Below the pieces are notes generated by a model. The model had not been told where the DNA came from. It saw only the letters and a list, made by a program, of their open reading frames with translations, and did not search any database. A DNA stretch of 64,000 nt, taken from positions 496,001 to 560,000 of the forward strand of contig NZ_CP007174.1 of the NCBI RefSeq assembly GCF_000730285.1, given 5' to 3'. The stretch is from Candidatus Nitrososphaera evergladensis SR1. Lineage in GTDB: Archaea > Thermoproteota > Nitrososphaeria > Nitrososphaerales > Nitrososphaeraceae. Positions 15,394-23,793 of the stretch are shown here, in pieces; within the stretch, counting starts at the first letter, position 1, and every line of letters begins with the position of its first letter. Position numbers and translations under genes: made by a program.

Positions 15394-16521
15394 TTACTGC
15401 TGTACAAGCAGTTCCTTGCCGTCTTTATCTTTTACCGAAGAGACTCCGCCATAGATGGCGGGGGCATAATGCCCTTCAGTAAAGTGTTTGTTTGTTGCAT
15501 TTTCATCCATGACTATGTTGATTGTGTGCCATTGCCTTATCATGACGTTTACTGAAACATCTGGCCAAGTCTCGTTGCCATCGGTCGTGATATCAATATG
15601 TCCTGGAATGGAAAGTTCGGATTGGGCACCTGCTACAGTCAGAGGGGCGGCGGCTATTTCTGTACGATTATTACTACTAGTATTATTGTTGTTCTCGGTC
15701 TGGTTAAAGAGCAGCGTGTTTGCCAAAGATGCGCTGGCGGCTCTGAAATTGAGCAGTCTGTGGGTATGAAAATCGGTACCGTCTGCCTTGACCATGGTGA
15801 TGTTTGCATCAAATGATTTTGCAGTGCCGTTAACAACCTTGAGGTTCCATGCCCCTGAAATGACATAGGGCAGAAGAGTTACATTACTGTCGGCGGTGGC
15901 ACTAGGGCCGCTTGCCCATGATGCAATCGGTCCGCTGGCTGTAAACGTTGTGACAGAATTGTTGTTGTTATTTGTTGTTTGCCGTTGCTGTTGTTGTTGC
16001 TGTTGCGGCTGGGTTTCAGTCGCTCCGCCACCTGCTTCTTCATTTGCGGCTATCTTGATGGTTCCTGTTAGAAACGGATGAATCTTGCAGAAATACTGGA
16101 TGGTTGCTCCCGGTTTGTCATTTATTGAAATGGTAACATTTTTCCCCGGCTCTATAACGTCGGTATCAAACTGTCCTGTTGGCCCATTCTTGGCGGTTCC
16201 TGCGACTGCACTATGCTCTACAACATCCCGGTTCAAAAACGTCAACAGCGAGCCATCCCTGACTGTTATGGTTGCAGGATTGAAGGTACTCTTGACGCCT
16301 CTCTGGGCAGTGCCGTTGGCAATACTCACTGTATGATCTGCTTCAGTTTGCGGTTCTCCTTTTGGTGGTGCCTGCTGGGCCAATGCAAACTTGGCTCCTC
16401 CGCCTGTTGCTATTGTTCCTGTATTAGCAAGAGCGGCTATCAGAGCAAAGGCAGTGATAATAAACATCCCAGAATGATTTTTTGCATCAAGAAAACCCAT
16501 CGACGGATCTTTCGATGTCAT
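15394..16521 (-). CDS. Exported cupredoxin (plastocyanin-like) protein with extra C-terminal domain
   Basis: 375 aa from ATG 16521; the frame extends further to 16656, but a TATA-like GATATAAAAAAAT at about 16575-16588 places transcription start near 16550, favouring 16521. Signal peptide (about residues 20-47), a type-1 copper domain (STFNPATITVRDGSLLTFLNRDVVEHSA ... QYFCKIHPFLTG) with His, Cys and His ligands visible; the usual axial Met is not (Phe-Leu-Thr follows). Then a Gln-rich linker and a second domain (about 190 residues) with several His, of unknown type. Probably a periplasmic electron carrier; such blue copper proteins replace cytochrome c in ammonia-oxidising archaea. Confidence 0.82.
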   Translation of the reverse strand: MTSKDPSMGFLDAKNHSGMFIITAFALIAALANTGTIATGGGAKFALAQQAPPKGEPQTEADHTVSIANGTAQRGVKSTFNPATITVRDGSLLTFLNRDVVEHSAVAGTAKNGPTGQFDTDVIEPGKNVTISINDKPGATIQYFCKIHPFLTGTIKIAANEEAGGGATETQPQQQQQQQRQTTNNNNNSVTTFTASGPIASWASGPSATADSNVTLLPYVISGAWNLKVVNGTAKSFDANITMVKADGTDFHTHRLLNFRAASASLANTLLFNQTENNNNTSSNNRTEIAAAPLTVAGAQSELSIPGHIDITTDGNETWPDVSVNVMIRQWHTINIVMDENATNKHFTEGHYAPAIYGGVSSVKDKDGKELLVQQ

Positions 16522-16994
16522 GATATTAAACAGGTATGAATGATCATATGCTTTGCAATGCGAGATGGATGTGTATTTTTTTATATCCTCGTGTCTTTGT
16601 GCCAGACTCGGCAAAGAAAGAGTTCCGGGTCTGAAATAAAAAAAGCGCCAATACATGAATATGCAAACGGTAACATGTACCTTCTATGCGCATATAGAAT
16701 TTTTATATTAAAGTTAGATATAGCATACGATAGTGTATGATGTTATAAGCAATAGTTGTTGCTGCTTGTAATGCAGGACACCTATGGCAATGTTCAAGAA
16801 AAGTTCGCACGAGTTTAATACCGCGGCCGTCATTACCCCTCACGCGACCACCATCACCGCCACTGTTACTACCGCGACAACAGTATTTCTTCTCAGTCCC
16901 AGTGACAGTAACATAAGCCGCAGAAGGCTCTCTGTGAAAGGAAGCTTGATTCGTCTTGCGCCATTTTACCTCGTTGGAGGTTGTCTTTGCTAGC
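16522..16994. other. Divergent promoter region
   Basis: Between the cupredoxin gene (-) and deacetylase gene (+). Minus-strand TATA near 16575-16588; plus-strand AT-rich TTTTTATATTAAAG near 16689-16702. The plus-strand leader would be near 270 nt. A 69-codon plus-strand frame (16784-16993) has a biased Thr-rich composition and no convincing features, so no gene is called. Confidence 0.4.
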
Positions 16995-18623
16995 ATGGTC
17001 TTGGCCCCAAAGGGCATCGTGCAATGTTCCACGGCATCTGTCCTTGCAGTCATGCTTGTTTTGTCGTCTGTGTTTGTTGGCATTGGTAGCAGTTATTATT
17101 ATAGTGCAAAACCAGCTTTTGCGGCCTCCTGTGATTGTGTCATTTTCCGGCTTGATGACGTCCAAGATTACTGGATAAATAACGTCCAAGTTGCCGTCAT
17201 GGACAAATTCATCAGCAAAAATACAAGACTCACTTTGGGAGAGATAATGAACTTTTTTGGGAGCGACTCTTTAGTGGTTGACAAGACAAAGCAGGAAGGC
17301 AATGCTGGACTATTTGAGTATGCACTGCATGGCTGGAACCACGACGACTATACGACCTTTTCGCAGAGCAAGCAGCAGTCCGAGCTCCAAAAGGCAAACG
17401 ACAAGAGGCAATCCTTGTACGGCAAGAAATCAAACATTTTCATTACTCCCTACAACGTTTTCAACGCCAACACCCTGACTGCAATGCAAAACCTTGGCCT
17501 AAAGGTAATCAGCGCAGACATGTTTGCCAGCTACTATGAGGATAATCCTTCGACTCCACTTGCGCCTTCCGCCGACAACCGCGGAATCTACCATGCTCCC
17601 GAGGTGACGGCATTTAGCGAATGGACCAACAACCAGCATTTCCAGCTGACATCCAGCCAGATTCTGTCTGGCATAGATTCGAGCATAGAGGAGCGGGGCT
17701 GGGCAGTCGTGACACTGCACCCGCAGGACTTTAGCAACTATGCACCTGACGGGGTAACCGCCCTGAATTCCGTAAACGCAAACTCTATAGCGCGCATAGA
17801 CTCGGTTATAAATGGCATCAGCTCACGGGGTTACTCTATAAAATCCTTCAACGAGCTTGTAGGGATAGCCTCTCCGCCTTCAGACACCACCCCGCCCGTG
17901 GTGACTGCAATGCCTGCCGGCGGCTCCTACCCGTCCGCACAGTCTGTCACCTTGACTGCAAACGAGCAGGCTACCATATACTACACCACCAATGGCAGTG
18001 CGCCAACAACGTCAAGCCCCATCTATTCATCGCCGATCTCAATCACTGCCACGACCACTCTCAAATTCTTTGCCAGAGACACTGCGGGCAATTCTAGCCC
18101 CGTCCGCACAGAGATCTACACCATCAGCCCGGGTACTTTTCCTGTAACCCGCATGTCGGACACGACCCAGACATACGGCCTCAGCCTGTATTCTGCCACC
18201 CAGTCGCACGTTGAATTCGTGTCTTCATCTGCATCGCAGCTGGCAGGCAAGAGCATAAATGAAATAACGCTAAAGCTGAGAAAGACCGGCGCTCCAACAG
18301 GAACAGTACAGGTGGGAATCTTTAATCCTGACCTGACTGTGAAAAAGCTGTTTGGTACAAAGGACGCCACTACCATCACGACGACGTACACAGACTATGT
18401 CTTTACGCTGTCTAGCAACGAGCTGTACACCATCCAGTCCGGCGACAGGATAGGCATCAAGTATGCTGGCGGCAATTCAAACAATTTCATCGCAGTGATG
18501 CTTGACCGTGATGCGGCAGACCCGTTTGACGGCACAAACACGTACCGCCAGCAATACGGCACTTCGTGGCTTGGCTACACAGGCGATGACATGTACATGA
18601 TACTGAAACAGACGCATGGGTAA
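16995..18623 (+). CDS. Exported polysaccharide deacetylase-like protein with chitobiase-type domain
   Basis: 542 aa from ATG 16995 (GGAGG 14 nt upstream; a longer frame from TTG 16956 exists). Signal peptide ends near PAFAAS. The catalytic part (about 45-290) is NodB/CE4-like: FRLDDVQDYW supplies the Asp-Asp pair, YALHGWNHDDY a His motif, TLHPQDF a late conserved His motif. Next is a chitobiase C-terminal-like domain (about 300-385: ATIYYTTNGSAP, SPIYSSPISIT), then a C-terminal beta-sandwich (about 390-542). Expected to remove N-acetyl or similar groups from an extracellular polysaccharide. May act on the same surface material as neighbouring family A proteins, by location only. Confidence 0.85.
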   Translation: MVLAPKGIVQCSTASVLAVMLVLSSVFVGIGSSYYYSAKPAFAASCDCVIFRLDDVQDYWINNVQVAVMDKFISKNTRLTLGEIMNFFGSDSLVVDKTKQEGNAGLFEYALHGWNHDDYTTFSQSKQQSELQKANDKRQSLYGKKSNIFITPYNVFNANTLTAMQNLGLKVISADMFASYYEDNPSTPLAPSADNRGIYHAPEVTAFSEWTNNQHFQLTSSQILSGIDSSIEERGWAVVTLHPQDFSNYAPDGVTALNSVNANSIARIDSVINGISSRGYSIKSFNELVGIASPPSDTTPPVVTAMPAGGSYPSAQSVTLTANEQATIYYTTNGSAPTTSSPIYSSPISITATTTLKFFARDTAGNSSPVRTEIYTISPGTFPVTRMSDTTQTYGLSLYSATQSHVEFVSSSASQLAGKSINEITLKLRKTGAPTGTVQVGIFNPDLTVKKLFGTKDATTITTTYTDYVFTLSSNELYTIQSGDRIGIKYAGGNSNNFIAVMLDRDAADPFDGTNTYRQQYGTSWLGYTGDDMYMILKQTHG

Positions 18624-18844
18624 AAAAAGGAAAATAAAGAAAATCTCCAAATCTGATTCGAGTTAACAATGATGATATTGTTGCATTACATTCTTTGCTA
18701 GGCTGCAAGTATTGAAAATAGGGAGGGATATACCTCAATGTTTTTCTACATTCTGGCACTAGAGGGCAAAATATTACACAAAACAAACACAAACGAACAC
18801 AGTCCTTTCCTACTTGCAATGGAATATTCTAGTCAACAATACCT

Positions 18845-19687
18845 ATGCCTTGGAACGGTGATGGCAAAAAAAGTGTCATTGGAAAGGACGAGGAGAAGAA
18901 AAAAAGAAGAGCTGCTGCTATTATCGTTGCAGTCTTGTTTTTGGCGGTGCCGTTGGTTTTTCCTGCAACAACCCTGCCAATATTATTGCCGTCTTACGCA
19001 GCTACGCCGGATTCCAAAGAAAACCTGTCGAACGAGCTGTTTGTAAAATATGAACAACTGGCCTGGCATTACTCTTACCAAGAATCAGAAACGCAGAACC
19101 TAGAGTCGTTCAAGGAATGGTGGTGTCAAGACCCTGCTGACGATTCTTGCGCTCTTGCCAAGAATCCTGACTTTATCTTTATGATGCGTTATTTTGAGCA
19201 GAATCGAGATGCCGTAATCTGGAACCTCACCCAGCAGGCGCCGCAGGTAAACGTGCTTCCAAGGCATATCAAGTATCTTGTATCGAGAGATTATGCTGAT
19301 GCAACAAACGTGGAGGGAACCTTCGCTGCGCCTTGGAAATCATTTGTGACCTGGAACCAGCTTGCGTTCCACTTTGACTTTGCCAAGAACGAGACGCAAA
19401 ACCTCCAGGCGTTTGAGAAATGGTGGTGCGAAGGACCTGCTACTGGCTCTTCCGGAAATGTCGCCTGCAACTCCAATGCTGCAGCGTCTGGCCAACTCGT
19501 ACCTATGATGTGGTTTAATGAGCAACACCGAGACAACATACTTGCAGCCAAGGTAATCAAGCAATTGGACGCTCTGGCAAACAAGTCAAAGATAGCAGGG
19601 TGGATCTCGATGGATTATCAGTGTGCCATTGAGAAGAACGCAAATGCCTGCGACATGATGACTGCAGCGGATGATAAAGTACAGTAA
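18845..19687 (+). CDS. Exported protein with two AWHY repeats (family B, copy 2)
   Basis: 280 aa. Basic n-region (KDEEKKKRRAAA), signal (about 23-45), then two modules: residues 66-129 (YEQLAWHYSYQESETQNLES...EWWC ... YFEQNRDAVIW) and 164-236 (WNQLAFHFDFAKNETQNLQA...KWWC ... MMWFNEQHRDNIL). Each has a Cys after the WW and another about 7-14 residues on, suggesting one disulfide per module. Related to 11798-12778 but strongly diverged, so an older duplication than family A. No known domain. Ends 30 nt before a convergent gene. Confidence 0.75.
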   Translation: MPWNGDGKKSVIGKDEEKKKRRAAAIIVAVLFLAVPLVFPATTLPILLPSYAATPDSKENLSNELFVKYEQLAWHYSYQESETQNLESFKEWWCQDPADDSCALAKNPDFIFMMRYFEQNRDAVIWNLTQQAPQVNVLPRHIKYLVSRDYADATNVEGTFAAPWKSFVTWNQLAFHFDFAKNETQNLQAFEKWWCEGPATGSSGNVACNSNAAASGQLVPMMWFNEQHRDNILAAKVIKQLDALANKSKIAGWISMDYQCAIEKNANACDMMTAADDKVQ

Positions 19688-19692
19688 ACAAT

Positions 19693-19712
19693 CTACCTAC
19701 CTACCTACCTAC
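19693..19712. repeat. (CTAC)5 tetranucleotide repeat
   Basis: Five CTAC units fill most of the 29-nt gap between convergent genes ending at 19687 and 19717. Like the two CT runs it sits at gene ends. Confidence 0.85.
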
Positions 19713-19716
19713 TGCT

Positions 19717-19992
19717 TTATTCCAAGTCGATGAAAATGTTTCCCGGCCTGCCGTTTGCGCGCAACCCTATCCTCAGCTTGCCTTCGCCGTACTCGATGTC
19801 TCCTATGCTGTCCTTGAACCCGCGGGAGGCAAGGTGTATGCGGCTTGATTTCAAGTTAATCGCGTACGTCCCGTTGTCGCTTTCCGTGGCAGAAACGAAT
19901 CTGACCATCTTTTCATTGACAAGCTCAAACAGCTCCCTGCATACCGGATTTACTATCTCCCACGCTTGCGCTTCTGAAAGCTCTTTTGGCAT
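19717..19992 (-). CDS. Conserved-type unknown protein, 91 aa
   Basis: Soluble protein: N-terminal helix (LSEAQAWEIVNPVCRELFELVNEKMVRFV) followed by four or five beta strands (GTYAINLKSSRIHLASRG ... DIEYGEGKLRIGLRANGRPGNIFIDLE). No catalytic motif. Stands alone, convergent with family B copy 2 and divergent from the VOC gene at 20148. Function unknown. Confidence 0.65.
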   Translation of the reverse strand: MPKELSEAQAWEIVNPVCRELFELVNEKMVRFVSATESDNGTYAINLKSSRIHLASRGFKDSIGDIEYGEGKLRIGLRANGRPGNIFIDLE

Positions 19993-20147
19993 TTCTTACT
20001 GGATTGTTTGTCCTTGCAGCCCGGATAAATAATAATATGTTGTGATTGTAAGCACGCATACTAGCTATTATTATTCTGCCGCTTGCAAGTCTCTTTACCG
20101 TCTCTGCTGATTTTAATACGCCGGCGCGTACATAACGTACGGTAAAA

Positions 20148-21053
20148 ATGGCTACCACTGCCGGTGGGCGCTTTGTGGCCCACCCGTCCTCCAAAATAGG
20201 CTACGTCAGCTTAAACGTATCAGACATCTCGCAGTCGCTTGAATTCTACGAGTCTGTCCTTGGGTTCAAGGTACTGGGCAGGCAATCGTCCGCCGGCGAC
20301 AGGGCGCTTCTCTCCGTTGACAACAACACTGCGCACCTCCTGGAATTGCGCAAGGCCGCAAAAAAAGAAGGAGCAGAGCAGCAAAAAAGGGCAGGACTTT
20401 ACCACTTTGCCATACTCTTGCCAGAAAGGAAATTCCTTGCTGACGCGCTTGCATTCCTTGGCAGAGAAACGCGCGGCCAGGTTCACTTTGACGGCATGGC
20501 CGACCACAGCGTTTCAGAGTCCGTGTACATCCGCGACCCGGATTTTAACGGCATCGAGATCTACCGGGACAGGTCACGCTCGGAATGGCAGGTGACATCC
20601 AGCAGGCAAATCAAGATGGTGACAGAAAGGCTTGACACAGAAGGCTTGCTGGCGCAGGCTACTGCGGCAGGCTGGAAGGGTATGCCTGCGGGGACCACGA
20701 TAGGCCACGTACACCTGCATGTGCGCGACCTTGGCAGGGCGATGCAGTTTTACTCGCAGATTCTTGGCCTTGGCCTTACGTTTACCTTTCCCGGCGCATA
20801 CTTTTTTGCCGCGGGAGGCTACCACCATCACGTCGCAACCAACACGTGGCTTGGCCAAAACATTTCTGCTGCTGCCTTGCCTGAGGAAGCAGTGGTAGGA
20901 TTGAACCACTTTGCGATAAAGGTTCCAGATGAAAAAGAGGAGCTAGGAAGGGCGGCGAGCAACCTGTTGCGGCACGGTGTGCTGGTGTCGCAAGAACAGA
21001 ATTCTGCTACAGGGCGCGATCCTGACGGCATAACTGTCAAGCTGTATAGATAG
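20148..21053 (+). CDS. Two-domain VOC ring-cleaving dioxygenase-like protein
   Basis: 301 aa with two VOC modules. N-half: KIGYVSLNVSDISQSLEFYESVLGFKVLG, AGLYHFAILLPER, SVYIRDPDFNGIEIYRDR. C-half: IGHVHLHVRDLGRAMQFYSQILGLGL, YHHHVATNTW, GLNHFAIKVPD, DPDGITVKLY. His in the C-half first strand and HHH motif, with a Glu-equivalent less clear, fit the CatE/extradiol dioxygenase branch (2-His-1-carboxylate iron). The actual substrate cannot be inferred; ammonia oxidisers are not known for aromatic growth, so a detoxification or unrelated VOC reaction is equally possible. Confidence 0.8.
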   Translation: MATTAGGRFVAHPSSKIGYVSLNVSDISQSLEFYESVLGFKVLGRQSSAGDRALLSVDNNTAHLLELRKAAKKEGAEQQKRAGLYHFAILLPERKFLADALAFLGRETRGQVHFDGMADHSVSESVYIRDPDFNGIEIYRDRSRSEWQVTSSRQIKMVTERLDTEGLLAQATAAGWKGMPAGTTIGHVHLHVRDLGRAMQFYSQILGLGLTFTFPGAYFFAAGGYHHHVATNTWLGQNISAAALPEEAVVGLNHFAIKVPDEKEELGRAASNLLRHGVLVSQEQNSATGRDPDGITVKLYR

Positions 21054-21078
21054 ATAATAATATGCCACAGAGCAGATC

Positions 21079-21321
21079 TCAGTGCGCAGGGATTATGTTA
21101 CTGCTGTGCTGTTTTGTCCTCTTTTTTACGCGCAATGGCAGTTTGCAGCAGGGGCACCGGCAGCTGTCCCACTTTATGTAGACGTCGCAGGATGAGCACC
21201 TCTTGTAGCCCAGGCTGTACGCCGAGTTCTTGCCTCCGCCAATAGTCTCCAGCCGGGCGCAGAGCCCCCTGCAACCAAGGACCAACTGGTTGTGTCTAGG
21301 CTGGAATCGGTACTTATGCAT
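21079..21321 (-). CDS. Cys-rich zinc-ribbon-like protein
   Basis: From ATG 21321 (HKYRFQPRHNQLVLGCRGLC) about 80 aa; an upstream ATG at 21393 would leave only 5 nt to the divergent gene, so the shorter form is preferred. Cys pattern GCRGLC ... KRCSSCDVYI ... DSCRCPCC and a basic tail (LRVKKRTKQ) indicate zinc binding, possibly two sites, and suit nucleic-acid contact. Likely shares a promoter region with the RHH-type regulator that runs away from it at 21399. Confidence 0.65.
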   Translation of the reverse strand: MHKYRFQPRHNQLVLGCRGLCARLETIGGGKNSAYSLGYKRCSSCDVYIKWDSCRCPCCKLPLRVKKRTKQHSSNIIPAH

Positions 21322-21398
21322 CAGGTACGCATTGCAATCGCCTGCAAGCGTTTCAGCATCGTTATTATAGTTCAACCGCGAAAAACCTTCCACACTCC

Positions 21399-21929
21399 AT
21401 GACAGATGATTCTAAAAAGACAGTCACGATGACATTCCGCATCGAAGAAGGCGTCATGGGCAAGCTCAGGTCCGAGTCTGAAAAGAGAGAAGTCAGCCTC
21501 AACACGCTTGTCAACCAGATACTGAAGCGCTTTGTTGAATGGGACGTGTACGAGCCCAAGATCGGCATGATACCAATAGCAAGGCCCATAGTGCACACGC
21601 TCTTTGAAAACATGGAGAGGGAGGAGATAATCGAGATGGCGCAAAAGGTGGGCAAGGGCGTGGTCCACGACATCGCGCTTTTCATGAAGACGAGGATGGA
21701 CCTCTCGTCGTTTCTGTCGTGGCTTGAAACCCGGATGAAGAGCTCGTCTATCGAGTTTTCTCACAGCGAAAACGAAGGCCGGCACGTCTTTGTGATGAAG
21801 CACGACCTGGGATACAACTGGTCGCTCTACCACAAGACGCTCTTGGAGCAGATATTCAACGAGATCCTGAACAGGCGCGTCGATATCGTGACTTCAAACA
21901 CCATGCTCACGCTCACCGTCGACGAATAG
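21399..21929 (+). CDS. Ribbon-helix-helix regulator with extra C-terminal domain
   Basis: 176 aa. The start TVTMTFRIEEGVMGKLRSESEKREVSLNTLVNQILKRF is a typical RHH DNA-binding segment (strand, helix, turn, helix). After it, residues 60-176 form an alpha/beta domain (HTLFENMEREEIIEMAQKVGKG ... LSSFLSWLETRM ... FVMKHDLGYNWSLYHKTLLEQIF) of a type seen with such regulators in thaumarchaea, possibly a sensing domain. Divergent from the Cys-rich small protein, its likely autoregulated neighbour. Confidence 0.75.
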   Translation: MTDDSKKTVTMTFRIEEGVMGKLRSESEKREVSLNTLVNQILKRFVEWDVYEPKIGMIPIARPIVHTLFENMEREEIIEMAQKVGKGVVHDIALFMKTRMDLSSFLSWLETRMKSSSIEFSHSENEGRHVFVMKHDLGYNWSLYHKTLLEQIFNEILNRRVDIVTSNTMLTLTVDE

Positions 21930-21942
21930 AGAGTACAAAAAG

Positions 21943-22224
21943 TCAGGACACGGAATCGTACGCGGATATCTTTGGCGGCCTTGTCATAAACGCAAGCGCC
22001 TCCATGTGGAGCTTGGCGTGCTCGGGAGTCGTGTGCATCCTTGCAAACGCCTCCTTGCTCTCCATGATGACCAGTATCCGGTGGCTGCCTCTGGGCGACT
22101 TTAGCAGCTTTCTTGCAATAAAGCCGTCCTGCCCTGCAAGGATGTGGTTTGACTGTACAAACCATTTTTTGAACTCGTCTTCCTTTCCTTTTTTCAGCTC
22201 AATGTCCGCTATTGCCACGAACAT
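21943..22224 (-). CDS. Antibiotic-biosynthesis-monooxygenase (ABM) fold protein
   Basis: From ATG 22224 (FVAIADIELKKGKEDEFKKWF) 93 aa, the normal length for this dimeric ferredoxin-like fold; a longer frame starts at 22278. Conserved features are the first strand, the EDEFKKWF helix, GFIARKLLKSP, and the last HAKLHMEAL helix. Family members are cofactor-free oxygenases, haem-degrading enzymes or simple ligand binders; no basis to choose. Convergent with the RHH regulator gene. Confidence 0.75.
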   Translation of the reverse strand: MFVAIADIELKKGKEDEFKKWFVQSNHILAGQDGFIARKLLKSPRGSHRILVIMESKEAFARMHTTPEHAKLHMEALAFMTRPPKISAYDSVS

Positions 22225-22439
22225 CTGGCCCTCCAAAAGGGCGCGCTTTTCCACCAGCTGGTCGGCCAACGGAATCACGTTTTATGCCGCCCCTATTAAA
22301 ACAAAAGTCTACATTGCAAGCACTGGCAAGCAGGCGCACACCTGCGGCCGGTTGCAAAAGGTTGCAGGCGATTATGGTACAGAGGCGGGCTTGCTGTGTA
22401 TACGGCCTGCCTATATGCAAAACTGGAAACAGTTTTCCC

Positions 22440-23792
22440 ATGCCAAGTGAAAACAACAATAACAATGACGGCGGCAAAAAGCTCCTTGCCATTGCAATCG
22501 TGGCCGCGATTGCCTCAAGTATCGTAGCCGGCTCGCTCTTTTTCCTTGCGCCGGAAGGCCAGGCATTGGGAGAGATGGACAACAACATTAACAATAATGA
22601 TAATGACGACAATAATAGTAATAATAATAAAAAAGAAGTAACGCTTGTGGCCGAAGAAGCCCAAATCGAGATAGCGCCCGGCGAGCGCGTCAAAGCGTGG
22701 ACGTACAACGGCACCGTGCCCGGGCCGACTCTGCGGTTCACCGAGGGCGACAACGTCACCATACATTTCATAAACAAGACGCCACTTGCGCACACCCTTC
22801 ACCTGCACGGAAACCACGACGACGAAAGCGACGGGGTCCACCCGCAGGTGCTCCCGGGGCAATCCTACAACTATACTTTTGTGGCCGATCCTGCCGGCGC
22901 GCTGATGTACCACTGCCACGCGTACCCTACGTCGCTCCACATCAGGATGGGCATGTATGGCGCGCTGATAATAGACCCCAAGGACGACGACAAGCCCGAG
23001 CCTGCAAGGGAGTTTGTAATAGTGATGGGCGAGTTTGACCCGAAGGATCAGGAGAGCTTTGTGCCAAAGTACTATCTTGTAAACGGCTATGCGGACCAGT
23101 ACATGGGCGACAATATGCTGCACGCCAAGCAGGGCGAGCTTGTCAGGATGTACGTCATCAACATGGGCACCACGATTCCGTATTCGTTCCACCTGCACAG
23201 CACCATCTTCAAGGCGTACCCGTCGGGGCTCTGGTCCAACGACCCGATAGACGCCCAGACGGTCGAAATAGGGCCGGGAAACGCCGCCATGGTCGAGGCG
23301 AGGTGGAAGTGGCCCGGGACGTACCTTTTCCACAGCCATGGCCTGCAGGAGGAGCGGGGCAACATGGGCGAGATAATGGTCGAGCCGTCGCAGGGGCCGT
23401 ACGAAGCAGAGTCGATGATTGGCTGGCAGCACGAGCAGATTGAAAAACTGCAAAAGCCGGAGGTAGTGGAGCACACTGCCGTTACAAACGCCACGGTACA
23501 GGCAAGCTCCCATCATGGCACCGGCCCGCAGGTGGCAATCGCAAAAGGGTCATGGGACAACAAGCAAAAGCAAAACTACTCTCCCCGTGAAATGTCTGTC
23601 AACGCTGGCTTGGAGGTGACGTGGGTAAACCAGGATGCCACCGTACACACGGTCACAGACAGGCAGGGGGCCTTTGACTCGTCGCTGATAGGAGCAGGCG
23701 GCTCGTGGACGCACAAATTCGATAGCGCAGGCAAGTACGACTATTACTGCGCGCTGCATCCGTGGATGGAGGGCACTTTGACTGTGGAGTAG
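22440..23792 (+). CDS. Two-domain multicopper oxidase fused to a plastocyanin-like domain
   Basis: 450 aa from ATG 22440 (PSENNNNNDGG then signal 13-36). Domain 1: HTLHLHGNH and MYHCHAYPTSLHIRMGMYG; domain 2: YSFHLHSTIF and YLFHSHGLQEE. The four HxH motifs (HLH, HCH, HLH, HSH) can build a full trinuclear centre. Cys plus a following His and Met occur only in domain 1, so the type-1 copper sits there (type C two-domain oxidase arrangement); domain 2 has Ser in place of Cys. The C-terminal 100 residues are a separate blue copper domain (ATVHTV ... YYCALHPWMEGTL) with His, Cys, His, Met. Extracytoplasmic copper oxidase that may serve nitrogen-oxide or copper chemistry. Stops 1 nt before the convergent hemerythrin gene. 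Confidence 0.9.
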   Translation: MPSENNNNNDGGKKLLAIAIVAAIASSIVAGSLFFLAPEGQALGEMDNNINNNDNDDNNSNNNKKEVTLVAEEAQIEIAPGERVKAWTYNGTVPGPTLRFTEGDNVTIHFINKTPLAHTLHLHGNHDDESDGVHPQVLPGQSYNYTFVADPAGALMYHCHAYPTSLHIRMGMYGALIIDPKDDDKPEPAREFVIVMGEFDPKDQESFVPKYYLVNGYADQYMGDNMLHAKQGELVRMYVINMGTTIPYSFHLHSTIFKAYPSGLWSNDPIDAQTVEIGPGNAAMVEARWKWPGTYLFHSHGLQEERGNMGEIMVEPSQGPYEAESMIGWQHEQIEKLQKPEVVEHTAVTNATVQASSHHGTGPQVAIAKGSWDNKQKQNYSPREMSVNAGLEVTWVNQDATVHTVTDRQGAFDSSLIGAGGSWTHKFDSAGKYDYYCALHPWMEGTLTVE

Positions 23793-23793
23793 G

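Noticed and set aside
16784-16993. 69-codon frame upstream of the deacetylase
   Set aside because: Thr-rich with no fold signature and no convincing ribosome-binding site.
22212-22439. N-terminal extension of the multicopper oxidase
   Set aside because: The frame is open but reads Pro/Arg-rich noise ahead of a normal ATG plus signal peptide at 22440 and overlaps the divergent ABM gene.
22515-23516. Long minus-strand frame opposite the multicopper oxidase
   Set aside because: Antisense shadow caused by GC-rich codon bias; plus-strand copper motifs are decisive.
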